64,000 bases of DNA from Comamonadaceae bacterium (GTDB lineage Bacteria > Pseudomonadota > Gammaproteobacteria > Burkholderiales > Burkholderiaceae_C), in assembly GCA_947454955.1 (NCBI GenBank), contig CANGLW010000004.1:62001-126000 (forward strand), read 5' to 3'. A program made the translations under genes and the position numbers. This document shows positions 18,018 through 27,387 of the stretch, piece by piece (the stretch's first letter is position 1; each line of letters begins with the position of its first letter). A model generated the notes under the pieces. The model was not told where the DNA came from. It searched no databases and worked only from the letters and a program-made list of their open reading frames with translations.

Positions 18018-18499
18018 CCAGCGTTTTTGATTTTCAAGCCCAAACCATCGAAGGCGCAGATCTGCCCTTGCAAGACCTGCATGGCAAGGTGCTGCTCATC
18101 GTCAACACCGCCAGCGCCTGCGGCTTCACGCCGCAATTTGCGGGCTTGGAAGAACTGCACAAAACCTATGGCGAACGCGGCCTGGTGGTGATGGGTTTTC
18201 CGTGCAACCAATTCGGTAGCCAAGACCCAGGCAGCGCGCAAGAAATCCACACCTTTTGCCAGCGCAACTACGGCGTGAGCTTTCCCATGATGGCCAAGGT
18301 GGAGGTGAATGGCGCGGGCGCTCACCCGCTGTTTGCCTGGCTCAAACAAGTCGCCCCCGGGCTGTTGGGCACCGAGGGCATCAAGTGGAACTTCACCAAG
18401 TTTTTGGTGGGCAAAGACGGTCAGGTCATCAAACGTTATGCGCCCACCGACAAGCCTGCTGGCATGGCCAAAGACATCGAGGCAGCATTAGCCGCCTGA
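18014..18499 (+). CDS. Glutathione peroxidase-like thiol peroxidase
   Basis: A 161-residue protein of the GPx family that reduces hydrogen and lipid hydroperoxides. The start is the ATG at 18014 in the ATGA overlap. The peroxidatic residue is Cys36 (NTASACGFTPQF), not selenocysteine; the FPCNQFG motif follows, and the active-site tryptophan/asparagine motif WNFTKFLV is near residues 126-133. The family usually depends on thioredoxin or glutathione. Its place after lplT suggests, without proof, a membrane lipid-repair role. Confidence 0.92.
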   Translation: MTSVFDFQAQTIEGADLPLQDLHGKVLLIVNTASACGFTPQFAGLEELHKTYGERGLVVMGFPCNQFGSQDPGSAQEIHTFCQRNYGVSFPMMAKVEVNGAGAHPLFAWLKQVAPGLLGTEGIKWNFTKFLVGKDGQVIKRYAPTDKPAGMAKDIEAALAA

Positions 18500-18516
18500 G
18501 CCCCAGAGCCAGCGTC

Positions 18517-19584
18517 TTACTTGTTCAAACGCGGCGCGCGGGCCAGCTCTTCAGCCAGCGCTTGCTTCCACCATTTGGCCTGCGCGGTCGTGCCGTGGCC
18601 CGCGGTCTCGGGGCTCGCGGGAATCAAAAACAAACGTGCGTTTTTGATGCGCGGCAGTTCACGCTCCATCACCCCCAGTGAAGGTGGGTTGCGTTCATCA
18701 TCGGCCGAGTTGACCACCAGCACCCGCGCGCGGATGTTCTCCAAACCTTTGGAGGGGTCGTAGTCACCCGACGATTCCCACTGGTAGAGGTGGTCGTTCG
18801 CATCGCCAGCGTAGGGGCCATTCAAACGCGCGTTCAGCACCGCATCGGCCTTCTCGCGCGTGGGTGCTGCTTTGTACAAAGCTTGGTCGCCACCGAGCGT
18901 GGCAGTGGAATAAAACACGCTGGCAAATTGCCAGCTGCGAGGCTGCTTGGTGTAGTTGCCGCCCATCCACTCGGGGTCGTTGCGGATCGAGTCGATGATG
19001 AGGCGGCGCATCATCCAGTTGCGGCCTGACATGGCCACAGGCATGGAGGCCATGGGCACGGCCAGGTCGATCATGCCGGGCCAACGTTGCGCCCACATCC
19101 AGGTTTGCATGCCGCCCATGCTGTTGCCAATCACCACACGCAGGTGCTTGATGCCCAGGTGTTCGGTGACCAAGCGGTGCTGGCCGTTGACCATGTCATC
19201 GTAGTTGTAGCGCGGGAACTTGGCGCGCAAACCGTCAGAAGGTTTGGTGGATTTGCCGGTGCCAATCGCATCGGGCAGGATCACGTAGTACTTGCTGGCA
19301 TCGAGCGGTTGGCCGGGGCCAAACAACTCGCCACCAAACGGCGCGCCCAGCATGCCCGCGCCACTGCCGGTGGTGCCGTGCAGGATCAACACCGCTTCGT
19401 TTTTGGGGTCGCCCAGGGTGGTGTAGTTGAGTTTGACGTCCATCACCTCACCCGTGCTGAACTTGAAACCCTTGACTTCAAAACTGCCTTCTTTGCGGCC
19501 CACAAAGTCTTGCGCTTGCGCCAAGCCGATGAACGCGCACAAAGCGCCCAACAATAACCACCAGGTTTTGAATCGAACCGTCAT
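18517..19584 (-). CDS. Secreted alpha/beta-hydrolase, homoserine O-acetyltransferase-like
   Basis: A 355-residue alpha/beta-hydrolase. The ATG at 19584 starts a clear signal peptide (MTVRFKTWWLLLGALCAFIGLAQA), so the protein is exported. The nucleophile elbow is GNSMGG, preceded by ILHGTTGSGAG, and the acid/histidine end is AGHGTTAQAKWW. The order of motifs follows the MetX family, but a true homoserine acetyltransferase is cytoplasmic, so a different ester or amide substrate is likely. It is convergent with the glutathione peroxidase gene. Confidence 0.8.
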   Translation of the reverse strand: MTVRFKTWWLLLGALCAFIGLAQAQDFVGRKEGSFEVKGFKFSTGEVMDVKLNYTTLGDPKNEAVLILHGTTGSGAGMLGAPFGGELFGPGQPLDASKYYVILPDAIGTGKSTKPSDGLRAKFPRYNYDDMVNGQHRLVTEHLGIKHLRVVIGNSMGGMQTWMWAQRWPGMIDLAVPMASMPVAMSGRNWMMRRLIIDSIRNDPEWMGGNYTKQPRSWQFASVFYSTATLGGDQALYKAAPTREKADAVLNARLNGPYAGDANDHLYQWESSGDYDPSKGLENIRARVLVVNSADDERNPPSLGVMERELPRIKNARLFLIPASPETAGHGTTAQAKWWKQALAEELARAPRLNK

Positions 19585-19699
19585 GTCAATCTCCAATCCA
19601 CACACAGACTGCCATGCTAGCAAGGCCACGCGAGGTGGCTATGGGTATTGACCCGCAGTCATGCGCGCCAATCCAGCAAACTTTTGTCTTGAGCTGGAA

Positions 19700-20926
19700 C
19701 TACGAAGATGTGTTGAGCGCCGCGTCCAACACTTCCACCCAGTGCTTGACCGGTGTGGCTGTGCCCGACTGCAGGTGGGTGATGCAACCGATGTTGGCCG
19801 ACACGATCACCTCGGGCGTCATTTGCTGCAAGTGGCCGAGTTTGCGGTCGCGCAGCTGGTAAGCAATGTCCGGGTTGAGCACGCTGTAGGTGCCAGCCGA
19901 GCCGCAGCACAGGTGCGGTTCGTTGTTGGCCACCTTGACCGCAAAGCCCAAGTCACCCAAATGCTTTTCCACACCACCGCGCAGCTTTTGGCCGTGCTGC
20001 AAAGTGCAAGGCGGGTGAAACGCCACTTGCGCGACGTTCACGCTCACTTTGTCTTTCAGGGCGTTCACCAAATCAGGCAGCAACTCGCTCAGGTCTTGGG
20101 TGAGCTCGCTGATGCGCGCCGCTTTGGCTGCGTATTGCGGGTCGTCTTGCAAGATGTGGCCGTATTCTTTGACAGTCACACCACAGCCCGAGGCGTTCAT
20201 CACAATCGCTTCAACTAGCTCGACCATCGGCCACCAAGCGTCGATGTTGGCGCGCATCTGGGCTTTGCCGCCGTCCTGGTCGTTGAGGTGAAATTTCACC
20301 GCGCCACAGCAACCCGCTTTGGGCGCAATCACAGCTTGAATGCCCGCGGCGTCCAACACGCGCGCTGTGGCTGAGTTGATGTTGGGCATCATGGCCGGCT
20401 GCACGCAGCCTTCGAGCATCAGCACCTTGCGGGCGTGTTCGCGTGTGGGCCAGCGGCCCGCGTTTTGCGGCGCGGGCACTTTGGCTTTCAAAGCATCGGG
20501 CAACAAGCCGCGCACCATCTGGCCCATCTTCATGGCCGGTTTGAACAGGGGCGAAGGCAGGCCTTCTTTGAGCGCCCAACGCAGCAGTTTTTCGCCAGCG
20601 GGGCGTTCCACTTTCGCGTCCACCAACTTGCGGCCGATGTCCACCAAATGCCCGTAGTCCACACCCGAGGGGCAGGTGCTTTCGCAGTTGCGGCAGGTCA
20701 GGCACCGGTCCAGGTGCTGCTGGGTTTTACGGGTGGGCGTTTGGCCTTCAAGCACCTGCTTCATCAGGTAAATGCGACCGCGCGGGCCGTCAAGCTCATC
20801 ACCCAACAGCTGGTAGGTGGGGCAAGTGGCGGTGCAAAAACCGCAGTGCACGCACTTGCGCAAAATGGCTTCAGCGGCTTGGCCGTCGGCGGTGCCTTGG
20901 TATTCGGGGGCGAGGTTGGTTTGCAT
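19700..20926 (-). CDS. glcF: Glycolate oxidase iron-sulfur subunit
   Basis: A 408-residue protein with two CxxCxxCxxxCP ferredoxin motifs (CVHCGFCTATCP and CLTCRNCESTCP in the first 100 residues), followed by two CCG-type domains (GCCGAVKFHL and LCCGSAGTYSV). With GlcD and GlcE it forms the membrane-associated glycolate dehydrogenase. The ATG at 20926 is chosen as the family start; the frame runs on upstream into glcE. It begins 13 bases after the glcE stop, so the two are one operon. Confidence 0.92.
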   Translation of the reverse strand: MQTNLAPEYQGTADGQAAEAILRKCVHCGFCTATCPTYQLLGDELDGPRGRIYLMKQVLEGQTPTRKTQQHLDRCLTCRNCESTCPSGVDYGHLVDIGRKLVDAKVERPAGEKLLRWALKEGLPSPLFKPAMKMGQMVRGLLPDALKAKVPAPQNAGRWPTREHARKVLMLEGCVQPAMMPNINSATARVLDAAGIQAVIAPKAGCCGAVKFHLNDQDGGKAQMRANIDAWWPMVELVEAIVMNASGCGVTVKEYGHILQDDPQYAAKAARISELTQDLSELLPDLVNALKDKVSVNVAQVAFHPPCTLQHGQKLRGGVEKHLGDLGFAVKVANNEPHLCCGSAGTYSVLNPDIAYQLRDRKLGHLQQMTPEVIVSANIGCITHLQSGTATPVKHWVEVLDAALNTSS

Positions 20927-20939
20927 GAGGTTTCGCCGA

Positions 20940-22073
20940 TCAGAGGTCCGGGTACAAACGGCCGCGGTTGAAAATGTTGGCGGGGTCGAACTGGCGTTTG
21001 AGTTCGCGGCTGATGCGGTCCAGCGGCGCTTTGAGCGCGTCAAACACTTGCGCATTGGCCGCGTGTTTGCCGGTTGGCTCAACAAATAGGGTGGCAGACC
21101 CGCCCACAGCTAGTGCTTTAGCTCTTATTTTTGTAGCGGATTCGGTGTTGCCAGCTGCCACGAACACCCAGCGTTGGCCGCCCAGCCATTCAATCAGGGT
21201 GTCGCCAATATCAAGTGGTGCGGTGGTTTGAGGCACCGAGAGGCGCCACAGCGCATCACCCCGGGCAAAGCCTTCGGCAAACCAGGGCAGCAACAGGTCG
21301 CGGGCCTTGGCCCAATCGGCGCGGGTTGGGGCGTCGTCCAGGCGGGTACCGCTCACTTCAGCGAGTAACTTTTGGCTGGCTGACTCCACCGCTGCCACCG
21401 CACCGCGCAAGCGCAGGTACAGCGTGGGTTGGCCGTTCTCCATCACCCACGAACTGGCGTTCAGGGGCAGGGGCTGACCGGCCCAGGCGTTGAGTTTTTG
21501 CAGCGCGCTGGCTTCGTCCAGCACAAAGCGCAACGTGGTTTCTGCAGGGGCCACCGGCAAGACCTTCAGGCTCACATCGGTCATCAAACCCAAGGTGCCC
21601 AAGCTGCCGGCCATCAGGCGCGAGACGTCATAGCCCGCCACGTTTTTCATGACCTGGCCGCCAAAGCTCAAATACTCGCCTTTGCCGTTGATGAGGTTGA
21701 CACCCAAGATGTAGTCGCGCACCGCACCGGCGGTGGCGCGTGCCGGGCCAGACAAACCAGCGGCCACCATGCCACCAACCGTGCTGTTCTCAGAAAAGTG
21801 CGGGGGCTCGAAAGGCAGGCACTGGCCTTTCTCAGCCAGCGCGGCTTCCACCTCAGCCAAACGGGTGCCGGTGCGCACACGCACCACCAGTTCGCTGGGC
21901 TCGTAACTCATGATGCCGCCCAGCTCCCGGGTGCTGAGCAGCTCGCCGGTCAAGCCTTGGCCGTAAAAGTCTTTGCTGCCCCCGCCGCGCAGTCGCAGCG
22001 GCGTGCCGTTGGCCGCGGCAGCGCGGATGCGGTCGATGTAAGGCGCAATGTGGGTTGATTGGGCTGTGTCCAT
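20940..22073 (-). CDS. glcE: Glycolate oxidase FAD-binding subunit
   Basis: A 377-residue FAD-binding (PCMH-type) subunit with LRLRGGGSKDFYG near the N-terminus and HFSENSTVGGMVAAGLSGPAR near 91-111. It works with GlcD and GlcF in oxidising glycolate to glyoxylate. No glcD lies upstream; the next gene is amt. Residues near 309-320 (KIRAKALAVGGS) are encoded by an AT-rich patch (21107-21143) of the dispersed type found elsewhere in this window. Promoter presumably in the 22074-22170 interval. Confidence 0.9.
   Translation of the reverse strand: MDTAQSTHIAPYIDRIRAAAANGTPLRLRGGGSKDFYGQGLTGELLSTRELGGIMSYEPSELVVRVRTGTRLAEVEAALAEKGQCLPFEPPHFSENSTVGGMVAAGLSGPARATAGAVRDYILGVNLINGKGEYLSFGGQVMKNVAGYDVSRLMAGSLGTLGLMTDVSLKVLPVAPAETTLRFVLDEASALQKLNAWAGQPLPLNASSWVMENGQPTLYLRLRGAVAAVESASQKLLAEVSGTRLDDAPTRADWAKARDLLLPWFAEGFARGDALWRLSVPQTTAPLDIGDTLIEWLGGQRWVFVAAGNTESATKIRAKALAVGGSATLFVEPTGKHAANAQVFDALKAPLDRISRELKRQFDPANIFNRGRLYPDL
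21107..21143. repeat. AT-rich GCTA-type patch inside glcE
   Basis: A 37-base low-GC stretch with two GCT(A/T)-like motifs and a T-run. It keeps the glcE frame and resembles patches at 6932-6982, 29151-29186 and others in this window. Confidence 0.55.
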
Positions 22074-22169
22074 CCAGCTATGTTAATGGCTCAGAGCCGC
22101 CAGACTTGTGCAGGAACAGGTCGGACACCCTGAACCGCAGGAGATACGCCGTCACCGAGGAGACCCACG

Positions 22170-22203
22170 TAAAAAACCCGCCAGGGCTTGCGCCTTGGCG
22201 GGT
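22170..22203 (-). terminator. Rho-independent terminator of amt
   Basis: On the minus strand an ACCCGCCAAGG / CCTGGCGGGT stem (one mismatch, short loop) is followed by TTTTTT (the A-run at 22171-22176). It lies 32 bases after the amt stop and would end the porin-glnK-amt transcript. Confidence 0.85.
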
Positions 22204-22234
22204 ATGAGGGGGAGACTTTCTCGAAAAAGACAGA

Positions 22235-23779
22235 TCAGCGGTTGTAAGCGCTCTCGCCGTGCGAGGCGATGTCCAGACCTTCGCGCTCTTCTTCTTCAGT
22301 GACACGCAGACCGATGGTCATGTCCACAATCTTGAAGGCCACGAAGGAGACCACACCCGACCACACGATGGTGATGAGCACGGCTTTGAGCTGTGTCCAC
22401 ACCTGGCCGAAGACCGAGAAGTCAGCTGCGGTGATGGCAGTGGCCGTGACCCAGTCAGCCACGAAGCCGGGGCCGCCCAGGGAGGGCGAGTTGAACACGC
22501 CGGTCAACAGCGCACCCAAGATACCGCCCACGCCGTGCACGCCGAACACGTCCAAGGTGTCGTCAGCGCCCAGCATCTTCTTCAGACCGGTCACGCCCCA
22601 CAGGCAGATGAAGCCAGCCAGCAAGCCGATGATCAACGCACCACCGATGCCGACGTTACCAGCGGCGGGGGTGATGGCCACCAAGCCAGCCACCGCGCCG
22701 GAAGCAGCGCCCAGCATCGAGGCTTTGCCACGGTGCATGGCTTCACCCAGGCACCAGGACAACACGGCTGCAGCGGTTGCCGCGAAGGTGTTCACGAAGG
22801 CCAGACCAGCGAAACCGTTGGCTTCCAGGGCAGAGCCGGCGTTGAAACCGAACCAACCCACCCACAGCAGGGAAGCACCCACCATGGTCAATGTCAGGCT
22901 GTGAGGGGCCATCGACTCTTTGCCGTAACCCAGACGCTTGCCAGTCATGTAAGCACCCACCAAGCCAGCCACAGCGGCGTTGATGTGCACCACAGTACCG
23001 CCAGCGAAGTCCAGCGCGCCCATTTGCCAGATGTAACCGGCTTTGCCGTTCATCGCGTCCACCACGTCAGCGGCGGTGTAGGCATCAGGACCCATCCAGA
23101 ACCACACCATGTGGGCGATAGGCGCATAGCTGAAAGTGAACCACAGGGCCATGAACAACAGCACAGCCGAGAACTTCATGCGTTCTGCGAAAGCACCGAC
23201 GATCAGCGCGCAAGTGATGCCAGCGAAAGTGGCTTGGAAGGCAGCAAACACGATCTCAGGAATCACCACACCTTTGGAGAAGGTGGCGGCGTTCGCAAAG
23301 GTGCCTGCAGCGTTGTCCCAAACACCGTTCATGAACAGGCGGTCAAAACCACCGATGAACGCGTTGCCTTCGGTGAACGCCAAGCTGTAGCCATACAGGA
23401 ACCACAGCACGACGATCAGCGAGAAGGTCACCATGACTTGCATGAGCACCGACAGCATGTTCTTGCTGCGGACCAAACCGCCGTAGAACAAGGCCAGACC
23501 GGGCACGGTCATCAAGATCACCAACAGGGTGGAGACCATCATCCAGGCGGTGTCGCCTTTGTTGGGCACAGCAACAGGGGCTGCGTCAGCCGCTGCGGGC
23601 GCAGCAGGAGCAGCAGCGCCAGCGGCGGCGGCAGGCGCTTCAGCTTTGGCTGCAGGGGCCTTGGCTTCTGCTTTGGCTTCAGCGGCAGGCGCTGCCGCGG
23701 GGGCGGCTTGGGCAAATGCAGCCGTACCAGCGGTCAGCATTCCCCATCCGAGGGCGAGGGAGACAAGTAGTTTTTTCAT
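22235..23779 (-). CDS. amt: Ammonium transporter with signal peptide and Ala-rich leader
   Basis: A 514-residue Amt/Rh/MEP channel for ammonium uptake across the inner membrane. The ATG at 23779 starts a signal-like peptide (MKKLLVSLALGWGMLTAGTAAFAQA), then an Ala/Glu/Lys-rich low-complexity segment to about residue 75. The Amt core begins GDTAWMMVSTLLVILMTVPGLALFYGGLVRSKN; pore histidines are visible in AVVHINAAVAGLVG (THINAA-type) and in the later DDTLDVFGVHGVGG. The frame remains open 200 bases upstream through glnK but that part is not conserved. It follows glnK by 31 bases. Confidence 0.95.
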   Translation of the reverse strand: MKKLLVSLALGWGMLTAGTAAFAQAAPAAAPAAEAKAEAKAPAAKAEAPAAAAGAAAPAAPAAADAAPVAVPNKGDTAWMMVSTLLVILMTVPGLALFYGGLVRSKNMLSVLMQVMVTFSLIVVLWFLYGYSLAFTEGNAFIGGFDRLFMNGVWDNAAGTFANAATFSKGVVIPEIVFAAFQATFAGITCALIVGAFAERMKFSAVLLFMALWFTFSYAPIAHMVWFWMGPDAYTAADVVDAMNGKAGYIWQMGALDFAGGTVVHINAAVAGLVGAYMTGKRLGYGKESMAPHSLTLTMVGASLLWVGWFGFNAGSALEANGFAGLAFVNTFAATAAAVLSWCLGEAMHRGKASMLGAASGAVAGLVAITPAAGNVGIGGALIIGLLAGFICLWGVTGLKKMLGADDTLDVFGVHGVGGILGALLTGVFNSPSLGGPGFVADWVTATAITAADFSVFGQVWTQLKAVLITIVWSGVVSFVAFKIVDMTIGLRVTEEEEREGLDIASHGESAYNR

Positions 23780-23810
23780 GTCAATTTCTCTTGGGTTGTG
23801 GGGATGGGGA

Positions 23811-24975
<1,165 letters not shown>

Positions 24976-25014
24976 AACTACTCCATGTAAAAAAGGGAAA
25001 GAGACGGACTGATC

Positions 25015-25032
25015 TAGCAGTTACCGTGCCAG
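25015..25032 (-). promoter_or_regulatory. Sigma-54 (-24/-12) promoter of the porin-glnK-amt operon
   Basis: Read on the minus strand the site is CTGGCACGGTAACTGCTA. It matches YTGGCACGrNNNTTGCW at all fixed positions except one (CTGC for TTGC). It lies about 40 bases upstream of the porin start at 24975, giving a normal-length leader. Confidence 0.75.
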
Positions 25033-25138
25033 CATTGGGGTTTTTACCCATCCTCAGGGTAGACACCATCGACAACAGGGGTGGGTTCCGCTTGAATCAT
25101 GGGCTGCGACAACCCAACAAGCCTAGGCTCACCTGGCT

Positions 25139-25155
25139 TGCACCAGCTTGGCGCA
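25139..25155. promoter_or_regulatory. NtrC-like enhancer site
   Basis: TGCACCAGCTTGGCGCA matches TGCACCANNNTGGTGCA at all fixed positions except one. It lies about 110 bases upstream of the sigma-54 promoter (minus strand), the usual distance for an enhancer. It is also 48 bases before the comM start, but no sigma-54 element faces that way. Confidence 0.65.
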
Positions 25156-25202
25156 CATCAACAAACGCACCAAAAGAGTGCTTTTTCAGGGAGAACACCA
25201 CC

Positions 25203-26768
25203 ATGAGCCTCGCTTTGGTGCAAAGTCGCTCGCTCGTCGGGCTCAAAGCCGCGCCGGTCACCGTCGAAGTCCACCTGGCAAACGGGCTGCCGGCCTTCAA
25301 TTTGGTGGGCCTGGCCGATGTGGAAGTGAAGGAAGCGCGCGAGCGGGTGCGCTCAGCCATCCTCAACTCGGGTCTGAGCTTTCCGAACAACCAGCGCATC
25401 ACCGTCAATCTGGCCCCGGCCGACCTGCCCAAAGACTCGGGTCGCTTTGACCTGCCCATCGCCTTGGGCATTCTGGCGGCGGACGGTCAGTTGGATGCCG
25501 CGAAGTTGGCAGCCTATGAATTTGCGGGGGAGTTGTCGCTCTCTGGCGAGTTGCGCGCGGTGCGTGGCGCCCTGGCTGCGGCCTTGGCCTTGCATGACCT
25601 CAGCAACACATCTGGCACCTCCAACTCGGGCGTTCGCTTGGTGCTGCCGCCGCAAAGCGCGCAAGAAGCCGCTCTGGTGCCCGAAGCCCGTGTCATCAGC
25701 GCCAAGCACTTGTTGGATGTGGTGGCGCAGCTCCTGCCCGAAGGACAAGCCGAAGCCCTGGGTGGCATGGGCAGCACCGTGCCCGGTGAGGGCTGGCAGG
25801 TGGTGCGCGCGCAAGCGCCGCAAAACGTTATGTCGTTGCCTGACCTGAACGAGGTACGCGGCCAAAGTGCAGCCAAACGAGCTTTGGAAATTGCAGCCGC
25901 TGGCGGCCACAGCCTTTTGATGAGTGGGCCGCCAGGCTCGGGCAAAACCATGTTGGCCCAGCGGTTTGCTGGCTTGCTGCCGCCCATGAACACGCACGAG
26001 GCACTGGAAAGCGCCGCCATTGCCAGCCTGGCCGGGCGCTTCAAATTGGAAGACTGGGGCCAACGCCCCACCCGCAGCCCGCACCACTCGGCCAGCGCGG
26101 TGGCGCTGGTAGGCGGCGGCTCACCACCCAGACCAGGCGAAATTTCTCTGGCCCACCATGGCGTGCTGTTTTTAGATGAGCTGCCGGAGTTTCCCCGCAG
26201 TGCTTTAGAGGCCTTGCGCGAACCTTTGGAAACCGGGCACATCACCATCTCACGCGCAGCGCAACGCTCAGAGTTTCCCGCGCAGTTCCAGTTGGTGGCC
26301 GCCATGAACCCCTGCCCCTGCGGTTATGCGGGGGCCAGCCACCGCGTGTGCAAATGTACGCCTGACCAGGTGGCGCGTTACCAGGCGCGCCTCAGCGGCC
26401 CGCTGCTTGACCGCATTGATTTGCATGTGAGCGTGAGCGCCCTGCCCGCACAAGAGCTACTGCAAACCACACGCCACGAAGAAAGTTCTGAAGCAGTCCG
26501 CACACGTGTGCAAGCCGCACGTCGCGTGGCCGAACAGCGTCAAGGTTGCAGCAACCAAAGTTTGAACGCCGGCATGTTGGACGCCCACATTCGCCTCGAC
26601 GATGCCGCCCGCAGCTTTTTGAACCACGCCGCCACCCGCCTGGGCTGGTCAGGCCGCGGCACCCACCGCACCCTCAAAGTGGCCCGCACCCTGGCCGATC
26701 TGGCCAACAGCCCGCAGGTACTCACCGAACACGTGGCCGAGGCCCTGCAATACCGACCGGCGATGTGA
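25203..26768 (+). CDS. comM: ComM/YifB-family Mg-chelatase-like ATPase
   Basis: A 521-residue AAA+ protein. The ATG at 25203 gives the canonical MSLALVQSRSLVGLKAAPVTVEVHL start; the frame runs 177 bases further upstream without conservation. The Lon-like N-terminal domain is followed by Walker A GPPGSGKT (about 243-250), a Walker B-type LFLDELPEF near 323-331, and a C-terminal Mg-chelatase domain. The zinc-type cysteine cluster MNPCPCGYAGASHRVCKC lies near 365-382. ComM promotes branch migration during natural transformation. It stands alone after the nitrogen-operon promoter region and is followed by the BrnT/BrnA genes. Confidence 0.9.
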   Translation: MSLALVQSRSLVGLKAAPVTVEVHLANGLPAFNLVGLADVEVKEARERVRSAILNSGLSFPNNQRITVNLAPADLPKDSGRFDLPIALGILAADGQLDAAKLAAYEFAGELSLSGELRAVRGALAAALALHDLSNTSGTSNSGVRLVLPPQSAQEAALVPEARVISAKHLLDVVAQLLPEGQAEALGGMGSTVPGEGWQVVRAQAPQNVMSLPDLNEVRGQSAAKRALEIAAAGGHSLLMSGPPGSGKTMLAQRFAGLLPPMNTHEALESAAIASLAGRFKLEDWGQRPTRSPHHSASAVALVGGGSPPRPGEISLAHHGVLFLDELPEFPRSALEALREPLETGHITISRAAQRSEFPAQFQLVAAMNPCPCGYAGASHRVCKCTPDQVARYQARLSGPLLDRIDLHVSVSALPAQELLQTTRHEESSEAVRTRVQAARRVAEQRQGCSNQSLNAGMLDAHIRLDDAARSFLNHAATRLGWSGRGTHRTLKVARTLADLANSPQVLTEHVAEALQYRPAM

Positions 26769-26826
26769 TTTGAGGTCCGACAAGCAGTCTCGCAACAGGA
26801 ATTTTGTACATGATGGTAATATACAG

Positions 26827-27129
26827 ATGATCGATTTTGCCAAGATCACAGGTTTTGAATGGGACGCTGGGAACGCCCGTAAAAGCGAGACCAAGCACGG
26901 GGTGTCGCAAGCTGAGGCAGAGCAGGTATTCTTCAATGTGCCCCTGCTCACCCTACATGACCCAGCGCACAGCCAGCAAGAGATACGAATCCACGCACTT
27001 GGCAGAACAGATGAAGGGCGCCAACTGCACATCACCTTCACGCTGCGCCAACAAGGGCAGTTGATCCGGGTGATTTCAGCACGCGACATGCATCGCAAGG
27101 AGCGAATGATTTATGAGCAAGCCAACTAA
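26827..27129 (+). CDS. brnT: BrnT-family toxin
   Basis: A 100-residue BrnT/DUF497 protein, a RelE-fold ribonuclease toxin. The motifs FEWDAGNARKSETKHGVSQAEAEQVFF and RVISARDMHRKERMIYE fit the family. The ATG at 26827 is the first in frame; a TTG at 26770 is unlikely. No obvious ribosome site precedes it, so the gene may be weakly translated. It overlaps the antitoxin gene by 17 bases, the usual toxin-first BrnTA order. GC looks a little lower than in the neighbours. Confidence 0.85.
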   Translation: MIDFAKITGFEWDAGNARKSETKHGVSQAEAEQVFFNVPLLTLHDPAHSQQEIRIHALGRTDEGRQLHITFTLRQQGQLIRVISARDMHRKERMIYEQAN

Positions 27130-27382
27130 AAAAGCCGTCCCCACCTTCGCATCGGAAGCTCAAGAACGTGCGTACTGGGAATCGCATGACTCTAGCGAGC
27201 ACGTGGACTGGTCCCAAGCGAAACGCGTGAGCTTGCCCAACCTCAAGCCCAGCACCAAAACCATTTCCTTGCGCTTGCCTCAACACCTGTTGGATGCGAT
27301 CAAAGCTGCGGCCAACTCGCGTGATGTGCCTTATCAGTCACTCATCAAAGTGTGGCTGCAAGAAAAAGTGCACAGCCACTGA
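27113..27382 (+). CDS. brnA: BrnA/CopG-type ribbon-helix-helix antitoxin
   Basis: An 89-residue protein. Its C-terminal half (STKTISLRLPQHLLDAIKAAA) is a ribbon-helix-helix DNA-binding segment; the N-terminal half, SEAQERAYWESHDSSEHVDW, is typical of antitoxins paired with BrnT. It would neutralise BrnT and repress the operon. The start overlaps the toxin end. Confidence 0.85.
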   Translation: MSKPTKKAVPTFASEAQERAYWESHDSSEHVDWSQAKRVSLPNLKPSTKTISLRLPQHLLDAIKAAANSRDVPYQSLIKVWLQEKVHSH

Positions 27383-27387
27383 GGCGA

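Noticed and set aside
22259-23770. 503-residue open frame on the plus strand opposite amt
   Set aside because: It mirrors the amt codons, has His/Gln/Gly-rich composition typical of an antisense frame in GC-rich DNA, and has no ribosome site.
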